A stretch of DNA of 64,000 nt from Prauserella muralis (GCF_003202285.1 NZ_MASW01000007.1:496001-560000); one strand, 5' to 3'. Positions 38,771 to 48,952 are shown, counted from the stretch's first letter. Notes: generated by a model from the sequence alone, not told the origin. Program-made: numbers and translations.

Positions 38771-39631
38771 TTGGCGACCAACCAGCAGCGCCGCGAGGCC
38801 GCGAAGCGCAAGCTCGAGCGTCAGCTCGCGCGCAGGGCCGAGCGGGCGAAGCGGCGCCGGATCATCGGTATCGGCGTGACGATCGGTGCGGTGGTGGTGG
38901 TCGCCGGGCTCGTCGTGATCCTGTCGACGCAGGGCGGTGGCGATCCGAACGCCGCCGCGGGCGAGGCGGGCTCCAACTCCCCCGCGCCGTCGTCCCAGCA
39001 GCCCGACATCCCCACCGAGCGGGTCGCGGCGCCCGAGCGTCCCACGCCGCTGCCCGACCCGACCACGTGCGAGTACCCGAAGTCCGGCGACGCCGCCAAG
39101 CCGGTCGACCCGCCGAGCGGCAGCGACGTGCCGTCGCGGGGCACCGTCGAGGTCACTCTGCGGACCTCGCAGGGCGACATCCCGCTGACGCTGGACCGCT
39201 CGCTGGCACCGTGCACCGTCAACAGCTTCGTCAGCCTGGCCGAGCAGGGCTTCTACACCGACACCTCCTGCCACCGGATCAGCACCACCGGCCTGCAGAT
39301 GCTGCAGTGCGGCGACCCGACCGGCTCCGGCAGCGGCGGCCCGGGCTACACCTTCGCCGACGAGTTGTTCAAGGGTCTCACCTACGGCCGCGGCATCCTG
39401 GCGATGGCCAACTCCGGCCCCGACACCAACGGCAGCCAGTTCTTCATGGTCTACGGCAACGCGCCGCTGGATCCGAACTACACGGTGTTCGGCACGATCA
39501 GCGACGCGGGCCTGAAGGTGATCGACAAGGTGGCGCGCGGTGGCCACGACGGCCGGTTCGAGTCGAGCGCGGGCGGCGGCAAGCCGAACGTCGACGTGAA
39601 GTTCACCGGGGTCACCGTCCAGGGCGCGTAG
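38771..39631 (+). CDS. Peptidyl-prolyl cis-trans isomerase, membrane-anchored cyclophilin
   Basis: A 286-residue protein with a basic N-terminus (KRKLERQLARRAERAKRRR), one membrane helix (about 31-51), a Ser/Pro-rich linker and an extracytoplasmic cyclophilin domain with FYTDTSCHRI, ILAMANSGPDTNGSQFFMVYG and YTVFGTI. The likely start is TTG at 38771, preceded by GGAGGG. It would fold exported proteins. The palindromic repeat copy B begins six bases after its stop. Confidence 0.9.
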   Translation: MATNQQRREAAKRKLERQLARRAERAKRRRIIGIGVTIGAVVVVAGLVVILSTQGGGDPNAAAGEAGSNSPAPSSQQPDIPTERVAAPERPTPLPDPTTCEYPKSGDAAKPVDPPSGSDVPSRGTVEVTLRTSQGDIPLTLDRSLAPCTVNSFVSLAEQGFYTDTSCHRISTTGLQMLQCGDPTGSGSGGPGYTFADELFKGLTYGRGILAMANSGPDTNGSQFFMVYGNAPLDPNYTVFGTISDAGLKVIDKVARGGHDGRFESSAGGGKPNVDVKFTGVTVQGA

Positions 39632-39636
39632 CCGAA

Positions 39637-39724
39637 AAGCTCCCCAATGCGGCATTCGCTCCACTGGATGGAGCGAATGCCGCATTCGCTCCGTTGAGTG
39701 GAACAAATGTGGCATTGGGGAGCT
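39637..39724. repeat. Three-core palindromic repeat, copy B
   Basis: Same architecture as copy A: arm AAGCTCCCC, cores AATGCGGCATT (39646), AATGCCGCATT (39676) and AATGTGGCATT (39706) at a 30-base period, and closing arm GGGGAGCT. The first spacer is identical to copy A; the second differs (CGCTCCGTTGAGTGGAACA). It lies between convergent genes and touches the enoyl-CoA hydratase stop. Confidence 0.92.
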
Positions 39725-40502
39725 AGCGGTGGGTGAAGCGCGGCGGGCGGCGTTCCAGGAACGCGGCGACGCCTTCGGCGTAGTCCTCGCCGTGCACGGC
39801 GGCGCTGCGGATCTCGGTCACCTCGGCGTCCGGTTCCCGTTGCCCGGCAAGGATCTTCTCGATGATCCGGTTCATGCCGCGGATCGAGGCCTGCGAGCGG
39901 GCGCAGAGCGTGCGCGCGAATTCCAGTGTGGACTCTTCGAGACCGCCGTCGGGGAAGACGTCGTTGACGAGCCCGATCTCCCGCGCCCGTGCGGCACCGA
40001 CCAGCTCGCCCGAGAGCAGGAAGAACCGGGCGTGCGCGGGTCCGACCAGCGACACCAGCTGCCGGGTCGAGCCGAAAGGGTACACGATGCCCAGCTTGGC
40101 CGGAGTGATGCCGAACCGGGATCCCTCGGCGGCGAACCGGAAGTCGCTGGCCACCGCGAGCTGACAGCCGCCGCCGATGCAGTTGCCGCGGATCATCGCC
40201 ACGCTCGGTTTGCGCATGCCGGTGAGCGCGTCCACGGCGGCGCCGACCGCCTTGTCGTAGGCTGCCGCCCCCTCGGCCGACGAGCGCAGGTCACGGAACT
40301 CGCCGATGTCGGCGCCCGCCGAGAAGTCCTCGCCCTCACCGGTGAGCACGAGCACCTTCACCGCGGGGTCGGCCTCGACACCGGCGACCAGTTCCGGGAT
40401 CGCCGACCACATGCCGTAGGTGATGGCGTTCCTCTTCTCCGGTCGCGTGAAGGTCAGCGTGGCCACGTCGCCATCCCTGGCGAGCTCGATCCCGTCGGTC
40501 AT
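39723..40502 (-). CDS. Enoyl-CoA hydratase/isomerase family protein
   Basis: A 259-residue crotonase-fold protein. The oxyanion-hole segments FSAGADIGEF (near 62) and NCIGGGCQLAVASD (near 107) are present. The substrate is an acyl-CoA thioester, otherwise undefined; the usual second catalytic Glu is not clearly placed. ATG 40502. It faces the cyclophilin gene tail to tail with the palindromic repeat in between. Confidence 0.87.
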   Translation of the reverse strand: MTDGIELARDGDVATLTFTRPEKRNAITYGMWSAIPELVAGVEADPAVKVLVLTGEGEDFSAGADIGEFRDLRSSAEGAAAYDKAVGAAVDALTGMRKPSVAMIRGNCIGGGCQLAVASDFRFAAEGSRFGITPAKLGIVYPFGSTRQLVSLVGPAHARFFLLSGELVGAARAREIGLVNDVFPDGGLEESTLEFARTLCARSQASIRGMNRIIEKILAGQREPDAEVTEIRSAAVHGEDYAEGVAAFLERRPPRFTHR

Positions 40503-40569
40503 GAGTGCGCAGCATAGAGCAGCGTGGCGGGGTCGCGATGTGTCGTGCGCGACGGTGCCGGCCTGCCAG

Positions 40570-41055
40570 TCAGTGCCGGCGCGCCCGCACGAGGTCCTCG
40601 ACCGCCTGGGGAATCGTGGTCTCGAAGTCCAGCAGCTTCGCCCAGTCCGGCTCGATCACGATCCGCGCCATCGTCGTGTACAGGGCGCGGACGCCCGCCT
40701 CCCAGCGCGGGAACTCGGGCTCCGGAACCAGCTTGCGGGACGCGGCCACGTACTCGTCCGGCACGCCGTCCACGATCTCCACGGTGGCCGCACCCCGGAC
40801 CAGGAGCGCCCTCGGCGGGTAGGTCTCGGTGTCGATGGTCAGCGCGACCCGGGGGTTGTGCCGCAGGGCGGCCACCTTCGCCGACGCGGGCACGGTGCAC
40901 ACCACCACCTGCTCACCCGTCCACAGGAACGCGACCGGGACCACCCGCGGGTCCCCGTCGAGCCCGACATACGACAGCCGCGCCGGGATCGACGAGCCCA
41001 GCAGTTCCCGCGAGATCGGCTTGTTCAGGACGTCCACGGCCTCGACGCGTGTCAT
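40570..41055 (-). CDS. PPOX-class flavin/F420-binding protein
   Basis: A 161-residue split-beta-barrel protein of the pyridoxamine-phosphate-oxidase-like superfamily (ARLSYVGLDGDPRVVPVAFLW, KVAALRHNPRVALTID). Members in actinobacteria bind FMN, F420 or heme; the cofactor cannot be set here. ATG 41055 has GGAGGAG upstream. It is co-directional with, and downstream of, relA. Confidence 0.82.
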   Translation of the reverse strand: MTRVEAVDVLNKPISRELLGSSIPARLSYVGLDGDPRVVPVAFLWTGEQVVVCTVPASAKVAALRHNPRVALTIDTETYPPRALLVRGAATVEIVDGVPDEYVAASRKLVPEPEFPRWEAGVRALYTTMARIVIEPDWAKLLDFETTIPQAVEDLVRARRH

Positions 41056-41141
41056 GGTCTCTCCTCCACTCGGCCCCGTCCGGTGCGGTCGTGACGGGGA
41101 CGGAGCAGGCCGGGCGTTCTCGACATCGCCCTGGCCAGAGG

Positions 41142-43511
41142 CTACGACGCCGAGGTGACCCGGTAGACGTCGTAGACGCCCTCGACGTTGCGGACGACCT
41201 TGAGCACGTGGCCCAGGTGTTTCGGGTCGCCCATCTCGAAGGTGAACCTGCTGACCGCGACCCGGTCGCGCGAGGTCGTGACCGAGGCCGACAGGATGTT
41301 CACGCGCTCGTCGGCAAGCACCTTGGTAACGTCGGAGAGCAGCCGGTGCCGGTCGAGCGCCTCGACCTGGATGGCCACGAGGAACACCGACGACTCCGAC
41401 GGCGCCCACTCGACCTCCACCAGCCGCTCCGGCTGCGTGCGCAGGTCGTCGGCGTTGGTGCAGTCGGTGCGGTGCACGCTCACCCCGCCGCCGCGCGTGA
41501 CGAAGCCGAGGATCTCGTCGCCGGGCACCGGCGTGCAGCAGCGGGCCAGCTTGGCCCAGATGTCGCTCTCGCCCTTGACGATCACGCCGACGTCGCCGAC
41601 GCCGCGCCTGCGGGTGACCGTGGACGGCGTGGCCCGCTCGGCCAGCTCCTCCTCGGCCTCCTCCACGCCGCCGATGAGGGCCACGAGCCGCTGCACGACG
41701 TGTTTGGCGCTGGTGTGCCCCTCTCCGACGGCCGCGTAGAGGGAACTGATGTCCGGATGCCGCAGTTCCTTGGCGACCGCGCCCATCGAGTCGGCCGACA
41801 CCAGCCGCTGGATGGGCAGCCCGACCTTGCGGACCTCCTTGGTGATGGCCTCCTTGCCGGCCTCCACCGCCTCGTCGCGGCGCTCCTTGGCGAACCACTG
41901 GCGGATCTTGGCGCGGGCCTTGGGCGAGCCGGCGAACGAGAGCCAGTCCCTGCTGGGGCCCGCGCCCTCGGCCTTCGACGTGAAGATCTCGACGACCTCG
42001 CCGTTCTCCAGCTTGCGCTCCAGCGCGACGAGCCTGCCGTTGACGCGGGCGCCGATGCAGCGGTGCCCGACCTCGGTGTGCACGGCGTAGGCGAAGTCCA
42101 CCGGCGTGGACCCGACGGGCAGGGTGATCACGTCGCCCTTCGGCGTGAACACGAAGATCTCGCGGGTGGCGAGGTCGTAGCGCAGCGACTCGAGGAACTC
42201 GCCGGGGTCGGCGGCCTCCCGCTGCCAGTCCAGCAGCTGCCGCATCCACGCCATCTCGTCGACGTCGACGGCGTTGGCAGGGTTGTTGCCGTGCGTGCCT
42301 CTACTTTCCTTGTACCGCCAGTGGGCGGCGATGCCGTACTCGGCGGTGCGGTGCATCTCATGGGTGCGGATCTGCACCTCGAGCGGCTTGCCGTCGGGCC
42401 CGATCACCGTCGTGTGCAGCGACTGGTAGACGCCGAACCGCGGCTGCGCGATGTAGTCCTTGAAGCGGCCCGGCATCGGCTGCCACAGCGCGTGCACGAC
42501 GCCCATCGCGGCATAGCAGTCGCGCACGTCCTCGACGAGGATGCGCACGCCCACGAGGTCGTGGATGTCGTCGAGGTCGCGGCCGCGCACGATCATCTTC
42601 TGGTGGATCGAGTAGTAGTGCTTGGGCCTGCCCTCGACCTTCGCGGTGAGCCGCGACTGCTCCAGCTGCTTGGTCAGCTCCCCGATCACCCAGCGCAGGT
42701 AGGTGTCGCGGGACGGGGCCCGGTCGGCGACCAGCCGCACGATCTCGTCGTACTTCTTCGGCTGCAGGATCGCGAAGGCCAGGTCCTCCAGCTCCCACTT
42801 CACCGTGGCCATCCCGAGCCGGTGGGCCAGCGGCGCCAGCACCTCCAGCGTCTCCTTGGCCTTGCGGGCCTGCTTCTCCGGCGGCAGGAACCGCATGGTG
42901 CGCATGTTGTGCAGCCGGTCGGCCAGCTTGATCACCAGGACGCGCGGGTCACGGGCCATCGCGATGACCATCTTGCGGATGGTCTCGGCCTCGGCCGCGG
43001 TGCCGAGCTTGACCTTGTCCAGCTTGGTGACGCCGTCGACCAGCTGGGCGACCTTGTCGCCGAAGTCGGTGGCCAGCTGCTCCAGGGAGTAGCCGGTGTC
43101 CTCGACCGTGTCGTGCAGCAGTGCGGCCACCAGCGTCGTGGTGTCCATGCCCAGCTCGGCCAGGATCGTGGCCACGGCGAGCGGGTGGGTGATGTAGGGG
43201 TCGCCGGACTTGCGGCGCTGGTCCCGGTGTAGTTCCTCGGCCACGTCGTAGGCCCGCTGCAGCAGCGTGAGGTCGGCGTTCGGGTGCAGCTCGCGGTGAA
43301 TGGCGGCGAGCGGTTCGAGCACCTGCTTCACCGACGCGGCCCGCTGCGCGGTGATGCGCCGGGCCAGGCGTGCCCTGACCCTGCGGGTCGCCGACGGCGC
43401 CCTGGTGGCGCCCCCGTGGCCGGCGGTGCGCTCCTGCTGCGTGCTGCTCTGCGAGGCGCGCGCGTCACCGTCCGACTGGGCTGCCACCACGGAATCGAGC
43501 TCTTGGCTCAC
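41142..43511 (-). CDS. relA: Bifunctional (p)ppGpp synthetase/hydrolase
   Basis: Controls the stringent response by making and degrading (p)ppGpp. The 789 residues carry an HD hydrolase domain with intact HDTVEDT, a synthetase domain ([14 protein letters not shown]), a TGS domain and a C-terminal ACT domain. The N-terminal 60 residues are low-complexity. GTG 43511 is chosen because GGAGG lies five bases upstream. Followed downstream by the PPOX gene, preceded by apt. Confidence 0.96.
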   Translation of the reverse strand: MSQELDSVVAAQSDGDARASQSSTQQERTAGHGGATRAPSATRRVRARLARRITAQRAASVKQVLEPLAAIHRELHPNADLTLLQRAYDVAEELHRDQRRKSGDPYITHPLAVATILAELGMDTTTLVAALLHDTVEDTGYSLEQLATDFGDKVAQLVDGVTKLDKVKLGTAAEAETIRKMVIAMARDPRVLVIKLADRLHNMRTMRFLPPEKQARKAKETLEVLAPLAHRLGMATVKWELEDLAFAILQPKKYDEIVRLVADRAPSRDTYLRWVIGELTKQLEQSRLTAKVEGRPKHYYSIHQKMIVRGRDLDDIHDLVGVRILVEDVRDCYAAMGVVHALWQPMPGRFKDYIAQPRFGVYQSLHTTVIGPDGKPLEVQIRTHEMHRTAEYGIAAHWRYKESRGTHGNNPANAVDVDEMAWMRQLLDWQREAADPGEFLESLRYDLATREIFVFTPKGDVITLPVGSTPVDFAYAVHTEVGHRCIGARVNGRLVALERKLENGEVVEIFTSKAEGAGPSRDWLSFAGSPKARAKIRQWFAKERRDEAVEAGKEAITKEVRKVGLPIQRLVSADSMGAVAKELRHPDISSLYAAVGEGHTSAKHVVQRLVALIGGVEEAEEELAERATPSTVTRRRGVGDVGVIVKGESDIWAKLARCCTPVPGDEILGFVTRGGGVSVHRTDCTNADDLRTQPERLVEVEWAPSESSVFLVAIQVEALDRHRLLSDVTKVLADERVNILSASVTTSRDRVAVSRFTFEMGDPKHLGHVLKVVRNVEGVYDVYRVTSAS

Positions 43512-43577
43512 CCGCACCTCCAGCTCGTCGCGCGCTGCTAGACACCTAGCGTAACCCTTGCGGGCGCCGATCCGCGG

Positions 43578-44096
43578 TCAGAGGGTGCGCAGTGCCTCCA
43601 CCGGCATGCCGCCGAGCCGCGACCGGGCACCCAGCGCGGCCAGTTCCAGCACGACGGCGACGCCACTCACCGCGGCGCCCGCGCTCTCCACCAGCTTCGC
43701 CGTGGCGGCCACCGTGCCGCCCGTGGCCAGCACGTCGTCGACGATCGCGACCCGCTGGCCCGGCTCCACCGAACCCACCGGCAGTTCGAGCGTGGCGGTG
43801 CCGTACTCCAGCGCGTAGTCGACCCGGCCCGCGACGGCGGGCAGCTTGCCCGGCTTGCGCACGAGCGCCACGCCGAGCCCGCGCGCGTAGCCGACGGCGG
43901 CCGCCAGCACGAATCCCCTGGCCTCGACGGCGGCGAGCCGGTCGACGCCGTCACCGACCGCCTCGCCGAGCGCGTCGATCACCGAGGCGAACGCCGCGGC
44001 GTCACCGAACACCGGCGTGAGATCGCGGAACAGGATGCCCGGCTCGGGGAAGTCGGGGATCTCCGCGATGAGGTCCAGCGCGTCGTCCAGGCGCAC
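43578..44096 (-). CDS. apt: Adenine phosphoribosyltransferase
   Basis: Salvages adenine to AMP using PRPP. It has 172 residues with the PRPP loop VAIVDDVLATGGT, the ARGFVLAAA segment and RKPGKLPA typical of Apt. GTG start at 44096, three bases after secF. The relA-apt-secF-secD order is standard in actinobacteria. Confidence 0.95.
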   Translation of the reverse strand: MRLDDALDLIAEIPDFPEPGILFRDLTPVFGDAAAFASVIDALGEAVGDGVDRLAAVEARGFVLAAAVGYARGLGVALVRKPGKLPAVAGRVDYALEYGTATLELPVGSVEPGQRVAIVDDVLATGGTVAATAKLVESAGAAVSGVAVVLELAALGARSRLGGMPVEALRTL

Positions 44097-44099
44097 GGG

Positions 44100-45386
44100 C
44101 TACCTCTTGCGCTTGCCGGTGGGCCTGCCCGCGCGGCGCTGCTGCTGTCGCTGCTGCACCTTGGTCGGATGCCGTGCGGGCACGCTGGCCGCCGCCGCGT
44201 AGGCCTCCTCCTTGCGCAGCTCGGCGGACAGCGACTCGTCGTCGGCGGGGTCGAAGTCCTCCGCGTCGGCCGCGGCGGCCTTGCGCGCCTGGTTCTCCCT
44301 ACGCGCCCGCACCCGCTCGGCCTGCTGGCGGTACTTCGGCTCGCGCATCTTCAGGAACACGAGCAGCGGGGTGGCCAGCAGCACGGAGGACAGCACGCCC
44401 GCGAGCATCCCGGTCAACAGCACCAGCGCGAGGTCCTGGAGGGTGCCCGCGCCGAGCAGCAGGTAGCCGATCACGAGCAGGCCAAGCACCGGCAGCAGCG
44501 CGATCACCGACGTGTTGATCGAGCGCATCAAGGTCTGGTTCAACGCGAGGTTCGCCGCCTCGGCGTAGGTGCGCCGCGTGAGGTTCAGCAGGCCCCGGGT
44601 GTTCTCCTTGACCTTGTCGAACACCACCACGGTGTCGTACAGCGAGAACCCGAGAATGGTGAGCAGGCCGATGACGCTCGCGGGTGTGACCTCGAAGCCG
44701 ACCAGCGAGTACACGCCCGCCGTGATCACGATGTCGTGCAGCAGCGCCACCAGCGCGGCCACGGCCATCCACTTCTCGAAGTAGATCACCAGGAAGATCG
44801 TCACCAGGACAAGGAAGACGCCCAGCGCGATCAACGCCTGCTGTGAGATCTCCCCGCCCCACGACGCGCTCACGGCGCTGTCGCTGATGACCTGCCTGCT
44901 CGGCTCGCCGTTGGAGCCCAGCGGCTGCAACTGTTCGAAGAACGCCTGCTTGACCCGGGCCACCTCGGCGGCGTCGAGGGTGTTGGAGCGCACCTGGATG
45001 CTCGCCGCGTCGCCGACGCCGACCTGCTGTGCCTCGGAGGCGGGCTCGCCGAGCGCGTCGCCGAAGACCTCCTTGGCCTCGTCCGGGGTGATGGGGCCCT
45101 GCGCGCCCTGTGCGGGCATCTGGATCTGCGTACCACCCTCGAACTCGATGCCGAGGTTGAAGCCCTTGAACCCGAGCGAGGCCACGCACACCAGCACCAC
45201 GGCGCCGAAGAACAGGAACCACCGGTTGCGGTGGCCGACGATGTCGAAGGCACCGGTGCCGGTGTAGAGCCGGTTCAGCACGGAGGTGCGGGAGCCACCC
45301 TGGCGGCCTTCCCGCCCGCCGCCGGTCTCACCGGTCGCGCTGGCCTGCCCGGTGCCGGTCTCGCCGGTCTCGTTCTGCTCGTCCAC
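44100..45386 (-). CDS. secF: Protein translocase subunit SecF
   Basis: Membrane subunit of the SecDF proton-driven export motor. The 428 residues show six helices, with GIEFEGGTQIQM after the first, ALVALLHDIVITAG and SLYDTVVVFDKV in the helix cluster. The N-terminal 45 residues are Gly/Thr-rich and the C-terminal 80 are charged, both longer than in E. coli. The start is GTG, one base after the secD stop. Confidence 0.95.
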   Translation of the reverse strand: MDEQNETGETGTGQASATGETGGGREGRQGGSRTSVLNRLYTGTGAFDIVGHRNRWFLFFGAVVLVCVASLGFKGFNLGIEFEGGTQIQMPAQGAQGPITPDEAKEVFGDALGEPASEAQQVGVGDAASIQVRSNTLDAAEVARVKQAFFEQLQPLGSNGEPSRQVISDSAVSASWGGEISQQALIALGVFLVLVTIFLVIYFEKWMAVAALVALLHDIVITAGVYSLVGFEVTPASVIGLLTILGFSLYDTVVVFDKVKENTRGLLNLTRRTYAEAANLALNQTLMRSINTSVIALLPVLGLLVIGYLLLGAGTLQDLALVLLTGMLAGVLSSVLLATPLLVFLKMREPKYRQQAERVRARRENQARKAAAADAEDFDPADDESLSAELRKEEAYAAAASVPARHPTKVQQRQQQRRAGRPTGKRKR

Positions 45387-45387
45387 G

Positions 45388-47154
45388 TCACGCCCCCTTC
45401 GAGGCCGCGCCGACCCGGTTCGCGGACCGGCGCGCGGCCCCCAGCTTCTGCACCGCGCCGAGACCCGACAGCTTCGGACTCGACAGGGTCTTCGACTTGG
45501 CGACCATCGCCACCAGCGGGTGGGTCACCAGGAACACCACGATCAGGTCCAGCACCGTCGACATGCCCAGTGTGAAGGCGAAGCCGCGGACCTCGCCCAC
45601 CGCCAGCGCGTAGAGCACACCCGCGGCGAGGAACAGGATCGCGTCCGAGGCGAGGATCGTGCGCCGCGCCCGGATCCAGCCGCGCGGCACCGCGGAGCGG
45701 AAGGTTCTGCCCTCCCGCATCTCGTCCTTGAGCCGTTCGAAGTACACGACGAACGAGTCGGCGGTGACACCGATGGCGACGATGAAGCCGGCCACACCCG
45801 CCAGGTCGAGGGTGAACCCGATCCAGCGGCCGAGCAGCACCAGCACCGCGTAGACGATGGTCGCCGACAGGATCAGCGACAGGACCGTCAGCACACCGAG
45901 CATCCGGTAGTAGAACAGGCAGTAGACGAACACCAGCGCGATGCCGATGGCCCCGGCGATCAGGCCGGCCTCCAGCGAGGCCAGGCCGAGCGTCGCCGAC
46001 ACCGTGGTGGCGTCCGACGACGAGAACGACAGCGGCAGCGAACCGTACTTGAGCACGTCGGCCAGGTTCTTCGCCTCGGCCTGCGTGAACTGGCCGGTGA
46101 TCTCCGTCTGGCCGTTGGGGATGGCCTCGGTGATGTTCGGCGCCGACACCACCTTGGTGTCCAGCACGAACGCCGCACGCTCGTTGATGTGGCTGGACGT
46201 GTAGTCGGCCCAGGTGTCCGCGCCCTGGCTCTTGAACGTCAGGTTGACGACGTAGCCGCCGCGCTGGCTGTTGAAGGTCGACGTGGCGTCCTGGATCTGC
46301 GTGCCCTGCAGGAACACGGGCCCGAGGACGTACTTCTCGGTGCCGTCCTCGTTGCAGGTCACCAGCGGGAGCCGTGGGTCGTCGTTGCCGACGAGCGGAT
46401 CGGCCGCGCCCGACCGGCACTGCGTCGCCGCGAGCGCCTGCTGCTGCGCCTGCTGGGCGGCGGCCATCGCGGCCTGGTCGTTCGGATCGGACGGGACCAG
46501 GGCCGGGTTCTGCCGCAGTTGCTTGGCCTGCTGGATCTGCTGGGCGATCTCCTCCTGCGAGTCCTGCGAGTTCGCAGCGTCTCCGGAGTCACCGCCGTTG
46601 TCCGTCTGCTGGGGCGCGGGAGCCGCTCCCGGCGCGCTGCCGCCGCCCTGTGGTGTCGGCGGCGGCTGCGAGCCGCCTGGCTGCTGCTCGTTCTGCCCCT
46701 GGCCGCCCTGTTGCCCGTTCTGCCCGGCGTCGGGTGTCTGGCCGGTGTTGTCCTGCGGCGGCGCCGCGCTGCCTGCCGGGACGGCGGCGTAGACCTGGCG
46801 GAAGCCGAGCTTGGCGGTGCGGCCGAGCGTCTTGGCCTGCTCGCCCTCCTCGCCCGGCACCGTGATGACGACGTTGGTGCCGTCGAGCACCACCTCGGCA
46901 CCGCTGACACCGATCCCGTTGACGCGGGTCTCGATGATCTGCCTTGCCTGCTGGAGCTGTTCCCTGGTCGGGTCGTTGCCGTCGGGCGTGCGCGCGGTCA
47001 GCGTGACCCGGGTGCCGCCCTGCAGGTCGATGCCCAGCTTCGGCGTCGGCTTGCCGTCGCCGGTGAGAAACACCAGCGAGTACAGCACGGCGACGATCAG
47101 GACGAAGAAGGTCAAGTAGCGTCCCGGGCGGATCTGCCCGGCCGGTGGTGCCAC
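45388..47154 (-). CDS. secD: Protein translocase subunit SecD
   Basis: Partner of SecF. The 588 residues begin with a membrane helix, then GIDLQGGTRVTLTA, a long extracytoplasmic domain and five C-terminal helices with GVTADSFVVYFERLKDE. The extracytoplasmic domain holds a low-complexity Gln/Gly/Pro/Ala insertion of about 120 residues (about 110-235), absent from E. coli but common in actinobacteria. Two strong hairpins lie in the gap after yajC, just upstream of this gene. Confidence 0.95.
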   Translation of the reverse strand: MAPPAGQIRPGRYLTFFVLIVAVLYSLVFLTGDGKPTPKLGIDLQGGTRVTLTARTPDGNDPTREQLQQARQIIETRVNGIGVSGAEVVLDGTNVVITVPGEEGEQAKTLGRTAKLGFRQVYAAVPAGSAAPPQDNTGQTPDAGQNGQQGGQGQNEQQPGGSQPPPTPQGGGSAPGAAPAPQQTDNGGDSGDAANSQDSQEEIAQQIQQAKQLRQNPALVPSDPNDQAAMAAAQQAQQQALAATQCRSGAADPLVGNDDPRLPLVTCNEDGTEKYVLGPVFLQGTQIQDATSTFNSQRGGYVVNLTFKSQGADTWADYTSSHINERAAFVLDTKVVSAPNITEAIPNGQTEITGQFTQAEAKNLADVLKYGSLPLSFSSSDATTVSATLGLASLEAGLIAGAIGIALVFVYCLFYYRMLGVLTVLSLILSATIVYAVLVLLGRWIGFTLDLAGVAGFIVAIGVTADSFVVYFERLKDEMREGRTFRSAVPRGWIRARRTILASDAILFLAAGVLYALAVGEVRGFAFTLGMSTVLDLIVVFLVTHPLVAMVAKSKTLSSPKLSGLGAVQKLGAARRSANRVGAASKGA

Positions 47155-47230
47155 GGTCGGTCGGTCTCCTCGAACTGGATCAGCGGCTTCAGGGGCCCGG
47201 CGTGCGCTGCCTGTCGTGAGACAGCGAACA

Positions 47231-47264
47231 CACGCAGCACCGAGACACTACTCGGTGCTGCGTG
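47231..47264. promoter_or_regulatory. Hairpin 1 between yajC and secD
   Basis: CACGCAGCACCGAG and its exact complement form a 14-base-pair stem with loop ACACTA. It lies between the yajC stop and the secD start on the transcribed strand. It could be a partial terminator, a processing site or a secD leader regulator. Confidence 0.7.
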
Positions 47265-47283
47265 AACGCCGCGTAGGCCCCAC

Positions 47284-47305
47284 GCCGGTGCGCTGTCGCA
47301 CCGGC
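47284..47305. promoter_or_regulatory. Hairpin 2 between yajC and secD
   Basis: GCCGGTGCG-CTGT-CGCACCGGC is a perfect 9-base-pair stem with a four-base loop, 19 bases from the yajC stop and 19 bases from hairpin 1. It is the more terminator-like of the two. Confidence 0.6.
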
Positions 47306-47324
47306 GCAGGAGGGAGTCCGGCCG

Positions 47325-47717
47325 TTACTTCTTGCCGTGCTCCAGCGGCGGGGCGACCTGCGCCTCGGTCGAGCTGGAGTCGGTGGCCTGGGTCTCGGTG
47401 GAGGAGTTGTCCTCCGCGTCCGGGGTCTCGTCCTCGGAGACCTCGTCGTCGGCGACCGGGTTGATCTTCTCGCGCACTGCCTGGCGCAGCCAGGTGGTGA
47501 CGACCCCCTCGGCGATCTCGAGGTCGATCGTGGTCTCGTCACTGGCGTCCGCCACGGTCGCGTAGAGGCCCGACGTGGTCATCACGCGGTCGCCGTCACG
47601 CAGGCTGCTCTGCAGCTCCTGCTGCTGCGCCATCGCCCGCTTCTGCTTGCGGGTACCCATGATCAATGGGATCGCGACGACGAGCATCAGCAGCAGCGGC
47701 AGGAAAAGGCCTTCCAT
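47325..47717 (-). CDS. yajC: Preprotein translocase subunit YajC
   Basis: A 130-residue SecDF-associated protein with one N-terminal membrane helix (LFLPLLLMLVVAIPLIMG) and the family stretch LRDGDRVMTTSGLYATV. The C-terminal 40 residues are acidic and Ser/Thr-rich. ATG 47717. It precedes secD, separated by 170 bases with two hairpins. Confidence 0.93.
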   Translation of the reverse strand: MEGLFLPLLLMLVVAIPLIMGTRKQKRAMAQQQELQSSLRDGDRVMTTSGLYATVADASDETTIDLEIAEGVVTTWLRQAVREKINPVADDEVSEDETPDAEDNSSTETQATDSSSTEAQVAPPLEHGKK

Positions 47718-47846
47718 GGTTCTCCATTCGGCGGAACGTCGCCTCACAGGCGATACGTCCGAGTTTGTCTGAATGTGCTCTATCGAGTGTGCCAGGTGCC
47801 GCTGAGAAAGCCAGCACCGGTGGTACGTGCGCCCCAGCCGGCCAGT

Positions 47847-48938
47847 TCAGTCGAACAGGGTCGGTGCCTCCGCGTCAACCCCGCTGACCTCCGCGGGCGG
47901 CTGCACGCCGAGGTGCTGCCACGCGGCCGCGGTGGCGACGCGACCACGTGGAGTGCGCGCGAGCATACCCGCCCGAACGAGATAGGGCTCACACACCTCT
48001 TCGACCGTGGTCGGCTCCTCCCCCACGGCCACCGCGAGTGTGGAGATGCCGACCGGGCCACCGCCGAACGAGCGGACGAGCGCGATCAGCACGGCGCGGT
48101 CGAGCCGGTCGAGGCCCAGTTCGTCCACGTCGTAGACCTCGAGCGCCGCCCGCACGACCTCCAGTGTCGCCCGTCCGTCGGCCCTGACCTCGGCATAGTC
48201 GCGCACGCGGCGCAAGAGTCGGTTCGCGATGCGGGGGGTGCCGCGGGAGCGGCGGGCGATCTCGGCGCGCCCCTCGTCGTCGACGACGATGCCGAGCAGG
48301 CTCGCCGAGCGCTGCAGCACCTGCTCCAGCTCACCGGGCGTGTAGAACTCCATCTGCCCGGTGAAGCCGAACCGGTCGCGCAGCGGGCCGGTCAGCGCGC
48401 CGGACCGGGTGGTGGCGCCGACCAGCGTGAACGGCGCGATCTCCAGCGGGATGCTCGTGGCTCCCGGGCCCTTGCCGACGACGACGTCGACCCGGAAGTC
48501 CTCCATCGCCAGGTACAGCATCTCCTCCGCGGGGCGGGCGATGCGGTGGATCTCGTCGATGAACAGCACGTCGCCCTCGGTGAGGTTCGACAGCATGGCG
48601 GCGAGGTCGCCCGCCCGCTCCAGCGCGGGCCCCGAGGTGATGCGGATGGCGGTGTCCAGCTCCGCCGCGATGATCATCGCCATGCTCGTCTTGCCGAGCC
48701 CGGGCGGGCCCGACAGCAGCACGTGGTCGGGCGGCACCCCGCGCTTGCGGGCGCTTTCCAGTACCAGGTGCAGCTGCTCGCGCACGCGCGGCTGGCCGAC
48801 GAAATCGGCCAGCCTTCGGGGCCGCAGGGCCGTCTCGACCTCGCGCTCTCCGTTCTGCGCGAACGCCGACAGTGCCTCGACGGCGGGCTCGGGCTCGGTC
48901 ATGGGTCCATCGTGCATCGCGGGGTCGTCGTCGCTCAT
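47847..48938 (-). CDS. ruvB: Holliday junction branch migration helicase RuvB
   Basis: AAA+ motor that drives branch migration with RuvA. It has 363 residues with Walker [10 protein letters not shown], Walker B FIDEIHR, sensor GATTRSGAL and the C-terminal winged helix with PRGR. ATG 48938; internal ATGs eight or more residues later are possible. Last gene of the ruvC-ruvA-ruvB unit, 14 bases after ruvA. Confidence 0.97.
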   Translation of the reverse strand: MSDDDPAMHDGPMTEPEPAVEALSAFAQNGEREVETALRPRRLADFVGQPRVREQLHLVLESARKRGVPPDHVLLSGPPGLGKTSMAMIIAAELDTAIRITSGPALERAGDLAAMLSNLTEGDVLFIDEIHRIARPAEEMLYLAMEDFRVDVVVGKGPGATSIPLEIAPFTLVGATTRSGALTGPLRDRFGFTGQMEFYTPGELEQVLQRSASLLGIVVDDEGRAEIARRSRGTPRIANRLLRRVRDYAEVRADGRATLEVVRAALEVYDVDELGLDRLDRAVLIALVRSFGGGPVGISTLAVAVGEEPTTVEEVCEPYLVRAGMLARTPRGRVATAAAWQHLGVQPPAEVSGVDAEAPTLFD

Positions 48939-48952
48939 CGAGGTCCGGCCGC

